From contig CM082592.2 of the NCBI GenBank assembly GCA_040954595.2, forward strand, positions 7,378,001-7,442,000: a stretch of DNA of 64,000 nt, given 5' to 3'. Origin of the DNA: Balanoglossus misakiensis (Eukaryota > Hemichordata). Positions 44,144 through 53,284 of this stretch are shown here, piece by piece (position 1 is the first letter of the stretch; each line of letters begins with the position of its first letter). The position numbers and the translations under genes were made by a program. The notes under the pieces were generated by a model. The model was not told where the DNA came from. It saw nothing but the letters and a program-made list of their open reading frames with translations, and searched no databases.

Positions 44144-46378
44144 ATGTCTGCGACGCCGGACCGCGGCAATTACGACTTCCGAATGCCAAGAGTAATCATT
44201 CCTGACCCGAACTATCAGAGGAGGAAGGTATATACCTGCGATGTCTGCCAGAAGACGCACGCATCGAAGAAAGCGCTCACACTACACGCGGCAAGTCATC
44301 ATGTGAACGAGGAGGTAAGCGCAGAGAGACCGTATCGTTGCGAGCACTGCGGGAAGTGTTTCGAGAAGGCGGGGTACCTGACGGCCCATGAGAGGATCCA
44401 CACTGGAGAAAGACCATTCAGTTGCAGATACTGCGACAAGAAGTTCACCTGGAAGGGGAACGTCGCCAGCCACGAGAAGACGCATATCAACGGGGAGAAG
44501 CTGCTGGCCTTCAGGTGTAAATACTGTAATAAGATGTACAGTTCTGCTGGGTCGGTCAAAGCCCACGAGAGGATCCACACGTGCGAAAAACCGTTTGCCT
44601 GTAGATACTGTCCGGAGAAATTTCGCAACAAGAACGCCGTCGTCTTGCACCAGCGAGTTCACGTGCCGCCGAAGTACGGCGCTGACCGACCGAACGACCA
44701 CGTCGCAGCTGCCAGTCAGACGCAAAGCCCGGATGTGAATGACGCAATGTGGCACGACGGTCTCGACGCTTCCGGGTTTGCCGTCAGTTGTAGTACCCAG
44801 ACAATGGAGAGTGATCAGCAAGACTCGGACGCTTATCCGAATTCGGACAGCGACAGTGAAACAACAATTATAGCACCTGATTTCAGAGACAGTGAGATAA
44901 TAGACGGAGGTCGCGAAGACCTGGCAGAGGGTACTGCTGCAGGAGACGCCGCCGATGCAAGAAATCCTGCAATACAGAGCAGTTCTGCAACAACCGATGA
45001 GAGTGAGCAACGACCCGATCTGGGAGAGAAATCGCCAACTGAGGTGTCGGAAGAGCGCCAGAGTTCAATTCCGTGCATTGTGATAGACAGCGACGAGGAC
45101 AATGAGAATGATGACCCCAGAACCCAGCGTGAAGTTAGCAATCACATCTCAATACCCGTGAGGGTCAAAGTTGAACCCACTGGTCCTTCTGAAGCCGAGA
45201 TTCCCGCAGGTGATGTCACCTATGACTCGGGAGTCATCAGCGACCAAAGCGCATCGTGTTCAGAAGAAACCAGGAAGCCTCTGGAGAGATACATTTACCC
45301 GTCTGCTTCTGGTCGTACCCAACACACCTCACCAACAGACAGCCTGGGCAGAGACAGTTCACTGCTGAAATCGGAAGAAATCGCGCCTCCAGGCTGCAAG
45401 CTCCACCAAGAGATAGGAACCCAGGAAGACAAGCCTCCTATACCATGCGTTGTGCTGGACAGCGACGAAGAAGACGACTCGAAGCATCAAGTGAGGTTTC
45501 AAACTTACGAGTGTAAGGTCAAAGTTGAGCAGCAGTGTGTTGAGTTTGACCAAAAGGATGTTAATCTAGTGTCAAAAACGGAGAAGGTTGAGCCTGGATT
45601 ACCCGGTACTAGTGACAGTGGCAATGTGTGTGTTCAAGAGTGTGCTCAAGACCTGTCACAAAAATCTGCCAGTGCCGTGTTGCCGTCGACGGCAGTTGAG
45701 AAAATCGTCATATCTAATTGCGTATCACTCAGTGAGAACCTCGGACAGACCGGTGCGACGGACGGGACGTCGCAGAAAATAGAAGTGGACCTGACCGAGA
45801 GCGACCCCATCGATTTGTCAACTCACGTTCGGGGCAATGATTTACCGTCTTCAGAATCAGAGATTATTAGACCTGTTCGCGATGCCGGGCAGTGTTTGTC
45901 AGAGGCAGGGTATGAACCCATCCCAAGCTGCAGCAACTCAGAGCCCAGGTTTGTTGTGACCAGAAACGCAAACAGCAGTGGTGAGAATTCGAGAAGGGGA
46001 TCGGGGCAGCCATCTTGCAAGGCAGCTGGAAATACATCCGATCGCGGTGAGAATAAAACCAAGAAGAAGACGGAAAAGTCAAGAGAAAGAGTTCCACCAG
46101 TATATAATAATCTTCTGACTGCATTAGAAAGCATTCCAGATGGACAAAACGAAGATGTCTACGGCCTGATGGTCACAAACAGCGAAAATGTCACAGAGGA
46201 GAATTTCTTTAAGAAATGCATCCACTGTGGCATAGGCTACTCAGACTTAATGCTTTTCTTGCTGCACAGGGGGTTTCATGGACCAGGGGGACCATTTCAT
46301 TGCAGTGCTTGCGATAAAGTTTTCAAAGACACTGTGGAATTCAATATTCATCTCAGCAGTCATCCCCTGCATAATTGA
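44144..46378 (+). CDS. Zinc-finger protein 2 of cluster, five N-terminal C2H2 fingers plus Ikaros-type pair
   Basis: Probable sequence-specific transcriptional repressor. Single exon, 744 aa from 44144 (an in-frame ATG at 44093 adds 17 residues). Five C2H2 fingers lie in the first 200 residues: CDVCQKTHASKKALTLH, CEHCGKCFEKAGYLTAH, CRYCDKKFTWKGNVASH, CKYCNKMYSSAGSVKAH, CRYCPEKFRNKNAVVLH. A disordered acidic region follows with two repeats of a module: IPCIVIDSDED then VRVKVEP, and IPCVVLDSDEEDD then CKVKVEQ. Each pairs a SUMO-interaction motif with a V-K-x-E sumoylation site. Next come VDLTESD and PIDLS (45806-45820), which fits the CtBP-binding pattern PxDLS. The protein ends in the C-2-C-12-H-3-H pair (CIHCGIGYSDLMLFLLHRGFH, CSACDKVFKDTVEFNIH). 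The last 168 bp are 94% identical to gene 3. Confidence 0.87.
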   Translation: MSATPDRGNYDFRMPRVIIPDPNYQRRKVYTCDVCQKTHASKKALTLHAASHHVNEEVSAERPYRCEHCGKCFEKAGYLTAHERIHTGERPFSCRYCDKKFTWKGNVASHEKTHINGEKLLAFRCKYCNKMYSSAGSVKAHERIHTCEKPFACRYCPEKFRNKNAVVLHQRVHVPPKYGADRPNDHVAAASQTQSPDVNDAMWHDGLDASGFAVSCSTQTMESDQQDSDAYPNSDSDSETTIIAPDFRDSEIIDGGREDLAEGTAAGDAADARNPAIQSSSATTDESEQRPDLGEKSPTEVSEERQSSIPCIVIDSDEDNENDDPRTQREVSNHISIPVRVKVEPTGPSEAEIPAGDVTYDSGVISDQSASCSEETRKPLERYIYPSASGRTQHTSPTDSLGRDSSLLKSEEIAPPGCKLHQEIGTQEDKPPIPCVVLDSDEEDDSKHQVRFQTYECKVKVEQQCVEFDQKDVNLVSKTEKVEPGLPGTSDSGNVCVQECAQDLSQKSASAVLPSTAVEKIVISNCVSLSENLGQTGATDGTSQKIEVDLTESDPIDLSTHVRGNDLPSSESEIIRPVRDAGQCLSEAGYEPIPSCSNSEPRFVVTRNANSSGENSRRGSGQPSCKAAGNTSDRGENKTKKKTEKSRERVPPVYNNLLTALESIPDGQNEDVYGLMVTNSENVTEENFFKKCIHCGIGYSDLMLFLLHRGFHGPGGPFHCSACDKVFKDTVEFNIHLSSHPLHN

Positions 46379-48679
46379 GGGAAAACAGCAGTTGAAAAGG
46401 TTTGCAAATTATAAAGTGCCTAAATTTTGTCAAAATTTCAGATATTTTTGTTCTGTGTTAGATGTTGTGTTGCTCTACATAGTAGTGCATATATTGACTT
46501 ATGAGTCATTAGAACAATTGACCAGTACTAGAAATTACATGTATAATCACTGATTTTAAACCTGCTAAAATATAATATGAATGTTTAGAGCTTTCTTCAG
46601 TAAATGTCACTATAATAACATTTCCCCTGTCTGGTGTAGACAGTTTTTACAATACAACACTGCATTTTAATTCATGTTAATTCTACACAGTTTTATTTTA
46701 TATAAACATATTTTATATAGTTTGAATTCTTTTCATGAAAAAAATTGATGTTATTCTTTCACATAAATGTATTTGCGACAAGAGACCAACTGTTTGTGTA
46801 TGTTTAGAGCGCTATATATATTCCAGAAATCCTATTTAAAAAAAGGAAGAACCGTGACCCATATTCTATCATTTCTTTAGAAGAAAGGATGTAAAATTTG
46901 TTTAAATGTATGTGTGATTTTGAATGCAAGTATTTGTATATAGGACGTCTTTACAAGTTCAACTGAATGCGGAAAATACTGCAGGTGTGCTGAAGCTATA
47001 TATTTATGCCATCACTATGGCAGAGAATCTATCCAAAATGTTCTATATAAGAGAGTCATGGGAATGTTTATTTGACCAAACCTCATAATATGGGTGCTAC
47101 ATCATTAATGTCTGTTCAGTCCCAGTATTCCTTGCATTCCAGTATTATTTTATTTTTGACAAGTGGTGGACACAGAAAACACATTGTACACAAGGTTAAG
47201 TAAGTGCTATATGTGTTCCTCAAAGACAGATATCTCAGAGACTTTGGTAATCTATCTATCCTGTTTCTCTAACTGATACCTTACAGTTTCAATCACTAGG
47301 ACAAACTGTATGATCGATCCACGACACTCCCACAGCCCACTCGCCACCTTCACAAATCCTTTTATTGAATTTGCGCCCTCAACGTAAACTTCCAGCTGTA
47401 CATATTTACTGATCTATTCCTCAATAAAATATTTTTATGTAACCAATGGCAACGTCTTATTATTAATATTAAGGCCCACTGTCCATGTAACACAACCTGT
47501 GTCTATCTTCTTTCACTCATCATTTTGTAGGTGGCATCATTTTATTTAGAAGCACTTACAACTTTTTTCTACAGATGTCACAAATATGCCATGCTTTGAA
47601 ATTTAGCATGCAGATCTTTTTTGGGTGATGAAAACTGCACTATTCATTATATTTGCAAAGACAAATATGTTAGACTGGTATAGCTTGAATATAGGCGAAG
47701 GCGGACATCATGCATCATAGGTCATGTCAGGTCACCCGAATCTGACCAGAATCTGAATCTTAATTGGCTGCTTATTGATTCGGTAAACAGTAGCAGGAGG
47801 AAGTGTTGTATAAACTAATACGGGGTGATCGAATTGTCGACTTTTTCGGCCACTCGCGTTGAAGTGTGTCGAGATTACATTGACTGAAGTAAGTAACGAT
47901 GTATCACGACCGTTTGTGAAGGTCACGAGGCAAAGAATTTAGCGCATAAGTTGCAGACGACACCGTTGCAGAGGACGACTGAAACTGGCCGTGTCCCGAA
48001 ATGAGGTCATCGCAGGTCATTTACCATTACAGGTAAACTTCTGTAGAATAATTTACTCCGTAAGTTACAAAACTGTGTGGAAGGTCGCGCTGCATGTCGA
48101 AATTTTATCAGTTCAGCTTTAGGCGAGCCTTACATTCATTTCTTATGTCATAGTTATTGACTCTAAATGGATGTACAGAAAAAAATCCACAGTGTACACG
48201 TAGAAACTTTGGAGGGGAAGTCCCTAATAATGATGACGTAGGTCGTTTCGAGGGGAATTCCCGGAGTTCGTTCAATCCTTTGTCTTGACCATTTCTGTTT
48301 TCATCGTTCTACTGTTTATGGTTTTATAATGTAAGTATGTTTTTAACTTAAAGCGAGGGTAGTTTTATCTAGTATTGATATTAAATGTCAAAGTAGTTGA
48401 AATGAACTCTTTTTAAAGCACACGTGACGTCACTTGTAACTCTGGCAAATGTCAATCCAAAGGTCACATGCGGTACACATAGTCTGCAGAAATGATTTTA
48501 ATTTGCATTCTTACTTTGTATTTGTAGGGAAGGAACCTTTTAACAGAGTAACATTTTCAACGAGGTCCGTTGATGTCGCACTCTGCAAGATTTGGTGTAT
48601 ATTATTGCAGCCTGCACCATTGACAATTTAGAAGGGCCAGGCTGTTATAATTGAAGGACACCGCAAAAGGAATTCAAAA
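46379..48679 (+). other. Intergenic region between zinc-finger genes 2 and 3
   Basis: 2.3 kb, AT-rich, with candidate poly(A) signals (for example AATAAA near 47424) and presumably the promoter and 5' UTR of gene 3. No coding exon is supported. The similarity between genes 2 and 3 stops abruptly at the gene 2 stop codon. Confidence 0.4.
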
Positions 48680-51421
48680 ATGGCGAACGGAGCAAGAGGG
48701 GATGGAAAGAAAGGGCTAAAAGCTGACTTTGAGTGTCAGTACTGCGACAAGGCATATTGCTTTAAATCACGATACGAGGCTCATGTCTTGAGTCACACGA
48801 AGCCAGAACCGTACTCTTGCGATAAATGTGGCGAGTCATTCCGCAACAAATATGCACTTTTGGAGCACGAATCGACTCACACGGATGAAAAAGGATTCCG
48901 TTGTAAGACATGTGGGAAGAGCTTTGCCCACGTAAGAAACCTGCTGTTTCACGAGAAAGTGCACAGGGATGACAACCCTCACGTTTGTAGATTCTGCGGC
49001 CGTAGGTTCACTCACAAAACCCCTCTCGAGAACCACGTACGACTGCACACCGGCGAACGGCCATACAGGTGTGCAATTTGCAACGAAGGATACACCTGTC
49101 CAGATAATGTTAAACTACATTGCCAAAGACAGCACAGTATGCCAGTGTCAGACTACAGAAGAGCCCTCAGGGTGGACCCGCCTGACCGCAAACGGCGACC
49201 CTTCACCTGCACGTTTTGTGGGCTGCAGTTCCGTCTGAAGTACCGTCTGGAAAGACATGCGAAAGGGCACAGAATGAGGATCGAACTAATGAAGAAAAAG
49301 AAACGGCTACCAAAATCGTTTGTTTGCACGCACTGCGGTAAGCAGTTCTCGAGTTTATACTACATGCGACAACACCGGCGTAACGTGCTGACGAAAATCT
49401 TTGGTTGCAGCGCGAAAGGCTGTGGAAAGAAATTCACCACGTTGCATGGACTTCGAAGACACGGGGCCGTGCACAAGGTACATGTAGAGGCTCACAAATG
49501 TCAGCACTGTGAAAGGGTGTTCTCAAGCAGGTATGGCGTGCTTTCGCACGAATGGCAGGCGCACCGCGGGCGCCGCGAGAAGTCGTACGCCTGCAAAACG
49601 TGCGGAATGGTCTGCTCGAGTGCGGTTGGCCTGAAAATTCATCGCAGCATTCACAGATCCCACTCTTGCTACTGTGGGAAAAGGTTTAAGCTGGAGGAGG
49701 CCCTCGTTTACCACCAGATAATGCACAGCCATGAATCCGACAGACCCCCTACAAATAAACAGCTTTCTGAAACCAATGGGGTTGAAGAGGAAACTGTTTC
49801 GAAAGGGGAGTCAGACGACAGAAAGACATCATCGTCGGACAGTGAAAAACCACTTAAGAAACAGCTGCTGTCCTGCCCCTGCTGTTCTTTCACATGTTGC
49901 AGTAAGAGACTCATGGACAGCCACAGGGCAATACAACATATGCCAAGGAAGAGATCTAGTTTGAGTACTACGACACCAGACCCATGTAAGACAAATCATC
50001 CGGGTAGAAAAAAATCAAATGATCGACCAAAAGCTCAAGAAGCAGGAGAGGAATCGTCCGACAACTCCAGCCTTGATGAAAATGAACATGCGTGTACTGA
50101 TGATAGTGATACAAATATGCTGTCAAAGGGAAGTAACACAAACGAGACGATAACACAGGCAACAAGTCTTCAGGGAGACGACGAGACACCCGATTGCAAT
50201 TCTTGTCGTACAGAGCAAGAGAAAACCCAAAGTGGACTATCATATGATGATGGCAATATTGGGCCTGACTCTGAGACATACGAAGGTGGAAATTCCATTG
50301 TGTATGATCCTCCTGCAACTGGCCATGGGTTAACCGCGCTTCGGAGCTTATCCGAATGTACACCAGACGATGATGACAGCGGCACTGAGGATAATTATCG
50401 TCCAGGAATCGGGCAGGAAAAACGTGATGAAAGTGCCTTCCTTGATGTCTGTGGGCCAGGAGCACCAGTGATCAGCGCTTGTGGGACAGTCAGCGGGGAG
50501 AACGTGGCATCCACAGAAATGCCTCCTCATCTGTCATCTGCTGGGGCTTTACCCGTGTCCGACTTCCAGTGGAACTTCAACTCTGACGTTATTGAGATCA
50601 GCAACATAGAAAGCCTTGAAGACAGCGGAGCGGGTAATAATTTCAGCGAGGCCGAAACTGCTACAGTCCAGAGCGAGTTGGTAAACGATAACAGCACCTG
50701 TCAATCAAGAGCAGTGGCGACGCAACAGGAAAGAGAAGAAGACGTCAGTGAGAAAGACAGTCTAACCTCCGATCTTCAATTTTCACGCAAGATGCAAGGT
50801 GGCGATAACCCTTACATAATTGACGTAATAGAAATAAAATCGGAGGATGAAGACGATGATAAATGCAAGGTTGAGAATCAAGGTCCAACTGTGAGAGACA
50901 AGGTGAACCGTGGCAATAGCTCTGTGAATGACGAAAAGCAAGTTGGCAGCTCTCAATGGGAAATACCTCTCGCTAAGCAGAGGGCGGCTACAAGAAGGCA
51001 GTTTCCCACAGCAGTGGACAGGAAATTAGAAGCCAAGGAATACACATCGGGCAAGACAGTAAATGATCAGCAGCGTTTTGAGAAGAAGTCGTTGGTAACC
51101 AATTCAAGGAAGTTTGATGATAGTGTTGAAATATGCCCAGCGCCGAAAATTAACGACATACCACTGATCGTTCTGGACGATGATGACCCACAAGTCCAAA
51201 CTAGCGGCAGACGTCCAGCCACAAGTGACAGAAACAAGCCGAAGCAATTCTCCAAGAAATGCGTCCACTGTGGCATAGGGTACTCAGACTTAATGCTTTT
51301 CTTGCTGCACAGGGGGTTTCATGGACCAGGGGGACAATTTCATTGCAGTGCTTGCGATAAAGTCTTCAAAGACAGTGTGGATTTCAACATTCATCTCAGC
51401 AGTCATCCCCTGCACCAGTGA
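48680..51421 (+). CDS. Zinc-finger protein 3 of cluster, about twelve C2H2 fingers plus Ikaros-type pair
   Basis: Probable DNA-binding transcription factor. Single exon, 913 aa, start MANGARGDGKKG. About eleven C2H2 fingers fill the first 350 residues. They include CQYCDKAYCFKSRYEAH, CDKCGESFRNKYALLEH, CKTCGKSFAHVRNLLFH, CRFCGRRFTHKTPLENH with a TGERP linker, CTFCGLQFRLKYRLERH and CQHCERVFSSRYGVLSH. One finger (CTHCGKQFSSLYYMRQHRRN) lacks the second His, and one has a wide Cys spacing (CSAKGC). A further finger CPCCSFTCCSKRLMDSH sits alone near residue 400. The remaining acidic disordered region carries DVIEIKSEDEDDD (SIM next to I-K-x-E) and IPLIVLDDDDP (SIM). The C-terminal pair (CVHCGIGYSDLMLFLLHRGFH, CSACDKVFKDSVDFNIH) is almost that of gene 2. 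The start is supported by the adjacent finger-rich frame and no upstream extension. Confidence 0.88.
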   Translation: MANGARGDGKKGLKADFECQYCDKAYCFKSRYEAHVLSHTKPEPYSCDKCGESFRNKYALLEHESTHTDEKGFRCKTCGKSFAHVRNLLFHEKVHRDDNPHVCRFCGRRFTHKTPLENHVRLHTGERPYRCAICNEGYTCPDNVKLHCQRQHSMPVSDYRRALRVDPPDRKRRPFTCTFCGLQFRLKYRLERHAKGHRMRIELMKKKKRLPKSFVCTHCGKQFSSLYYMRQHRRNVLTKIFGCSAKGCGKKFTTLHGLRRHGAVHKVHVEAHKCQHCERVFSSRYGVLSHEWQAHRGRREKSYACKTCGMVCSSAVGLKIHRSIHRSHSCYCGKRFKLEEALVYHQIMHSHESDRPPTNKQLSETNGVEEETVSKGESDDRKTSSSDSEKPLKKQLLSCPCCSFTCCSKRLMDSHRAIQHMPRKRSSLSTTTPDPCKTNHPGRKKSNDRPKAQEAGEESSDNSSLDENEHACTDDSDTNMLSKGSNTNETITQATSLQGDDETPDCNSCRTEQEKTQSGLSYDDGNIGPDSETYEGGNSIVYDPPATGHGLTALRSLSECTPDDDDSGTEDNYRPGIGQEKRDESAFLDVCGPGAPVISACGTVSGENVASTEMPPHLSSAGALPVSDFQWNFNSDVIEISNIESLEDSGAGNNFSEAETATVQSELVNDNSTCQSRAVATQQEREEDVSEKDSLTSDLQFSRKMQGGDNPYIIDVIEIKSEDEDDDKCKVENQGPTVRDKVNRGNSSVNDEKQVGSSQWEIPLAKQRAATRRQFPTAVDRKLEAKEYTSGKTVNDQQRFEKKSLVTNSRKFDDSVEICPAPKINDIPLIVLDDDDPQVQTSGRRPATSDRNKPKQFSKKCVHCGIGYSDLMLFLLHRGFHGPGGQFHCSACDKVFKDSVDFNIHLSSHPLHQ

Positions 51422-53284
51422 CGTTTGTCTTGAAACTTTTCCATTTCTAATATGTCAGCCGATATTTTCTCAGGATATATTTACACCTACTGTGGTGTTC
51501 TGTGTTACAAAACATTTCTGTATATGTTATTTTCAGTTTACATCCATTGATCGAACTGGAATGACCAAGCACTACACGACACGACTGGTCAGATAAAATA
51601 ATTTATTTTTGAGACTCAAAAAGAACCATTTCAGAGCTCATAGAAATAAAGAAAACAGTGAACACATGAGTAGATATCAAATTATATCTTAAGATCAGGG
51701 AGAGATCCTTTTTAGTCATTTTCTCATCTGGAAGATTAATGTCACCAGATGAGATGCTTGAAATTGTACTTTAACAAGTTATGTAATACGCTGATTCATG
51801 CGGCAACTTTGCTAGTTATTTTGTTTCTACTTGCAGTAACCGTGCTGGGGGGAGAAGTATAGGTTTTTTGTGTATTTTCACATTGGTGTCGGAATGTTCA
51901 TAACAATTGGTCATTTAAGCTTAGCATTTTATAGAATAGAATTTTTCTTAGTAAAGTGTACATGTAGATTGTATACTTTCTGGAATGTAATTCTTTCTTT
52001 TAATTAACCAGGAACAGTTGCCATCTTCAACAAACAAGTTTCCAAACTTGTAACAAGATGAGTAAAATTTCATGCAAAGTATTTATTACACTGTACTGTT
52101 CTGCTGGATGTGTTGATTCCATACAGCAACACTGTATGACGCAGCAAATCTGTAAGTTAATTAATATTAAACTATGTGAAATTTGCCATCTTATATTTCA
52201 TACATGTGTGTTGTTCAGAGATATTTTAAAATTAATAAAATACATAATGTGCTTTTAATGGATTGGTGTTTTTGTTTGGCGTCGATGCCAGCAAAGATAC
52301 TGATTGCATTCTTAATGATATACTACCCATGCCTCGGCTTTAGACAGAAAGCACACAAAGGCAAGGCAATGAAGGGACGTTTAACCCTTTCACCCCTGGT
52401 TCCCTCTATGAAGGTCCAACTTTAACATAGAAAACAAAAGATTTGGAACAAACCATGGTGGTGAAAGGGTTAAAACATTAAGTCAGGCGAAGGAACTAAC
52501 TTATCACTGGATTGAACGCACTGAGGTGCTTACTAACGTCACAGAAATCAACTGGGTGTTGGAATGGGATGAAGAAAGAGTGGCCTTGATCATCAGTGAA
52601 AACAAGCAACAAGAATTCACGAAGAAAAAACACGGAAATCTAGATCTACTAACAGGAAAACGGCTTCTGAGATATAAAACAAAACAGTCAACAACTAGAT
52701 AATAAATATTCGAAAGTCCACTCAGGGAAACCTTGTCCTTAATAAGCAGCTAAACCTTAAGTGTTGTGGAACGTGGAACTTCTGAAAACACTTAGCACAG
52801 TTTATCCAATGTACAGAGCTAGCAGGAAACGTCCAGGCAATGACCCAATTTTGTGAAATGTCTGGGTTAGCTGAATATAACTGTACTGGGTAGCATGACG
52901 TCCACGCACAGCCGTGTTGGTTGATTTTCAGTCGGAGGTCGATCGACATACGCGCTACTAGGCACACATTATACAGCCTGATGTACTGTGGTTATATTGA
53001 CAACAGCTACAGTCGTAACAAGTGTCTGGCGATAACATCTTCTGTACGAGGATTCATGCAGATCACATGCATGCACACAAGAAACATGTCGGCTCAAAAC
53101 CGTAGAAAGTTCCTCCAGCAAGTCGCGCCGCAATGAATCGCTTTGAACTGTCCACTGCTTTCGGACAATCCACAGTTTACGAAACGTTTTTTTTTTTTTT
53201 TAATCAAACGGGCAATATGCGAAACATCTAGGCCATAAACAAGACAACATTCAAGTCACATTTAAGGCTCCGGGAGGGCTTTTT
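51422..53284. other. Convergent intergenic region zinc-finger 3 / Deltex
   Basis: 3' UTRs of both genes with a piggyBac-like MITE copy (separate entry) and a T16 run near 53187. Nothing else is recognised. Confidence 0.4.
52381..52473. mobile_element. piggyBac-like MITE, full-length copy B with TTAA target sites
   Basis: 85-bp element (52385-52469) with inverted ends CCCTTTCACC / GGTGAAAGGG, bounded on both sides by TTAA (52381-52384, 52470-52473). CCC-initial ends and a TTAA duplication are the piggyBac signature. It has the same length as copy A. Confidence 0.85.

Noticed and set aside
44282-45010. 242-codon minus-strand open frame opposite zinc-finger gene 2
   Set aside because: Shadow of the finger-coding frame; low-complexity translation without any recognisable motif.
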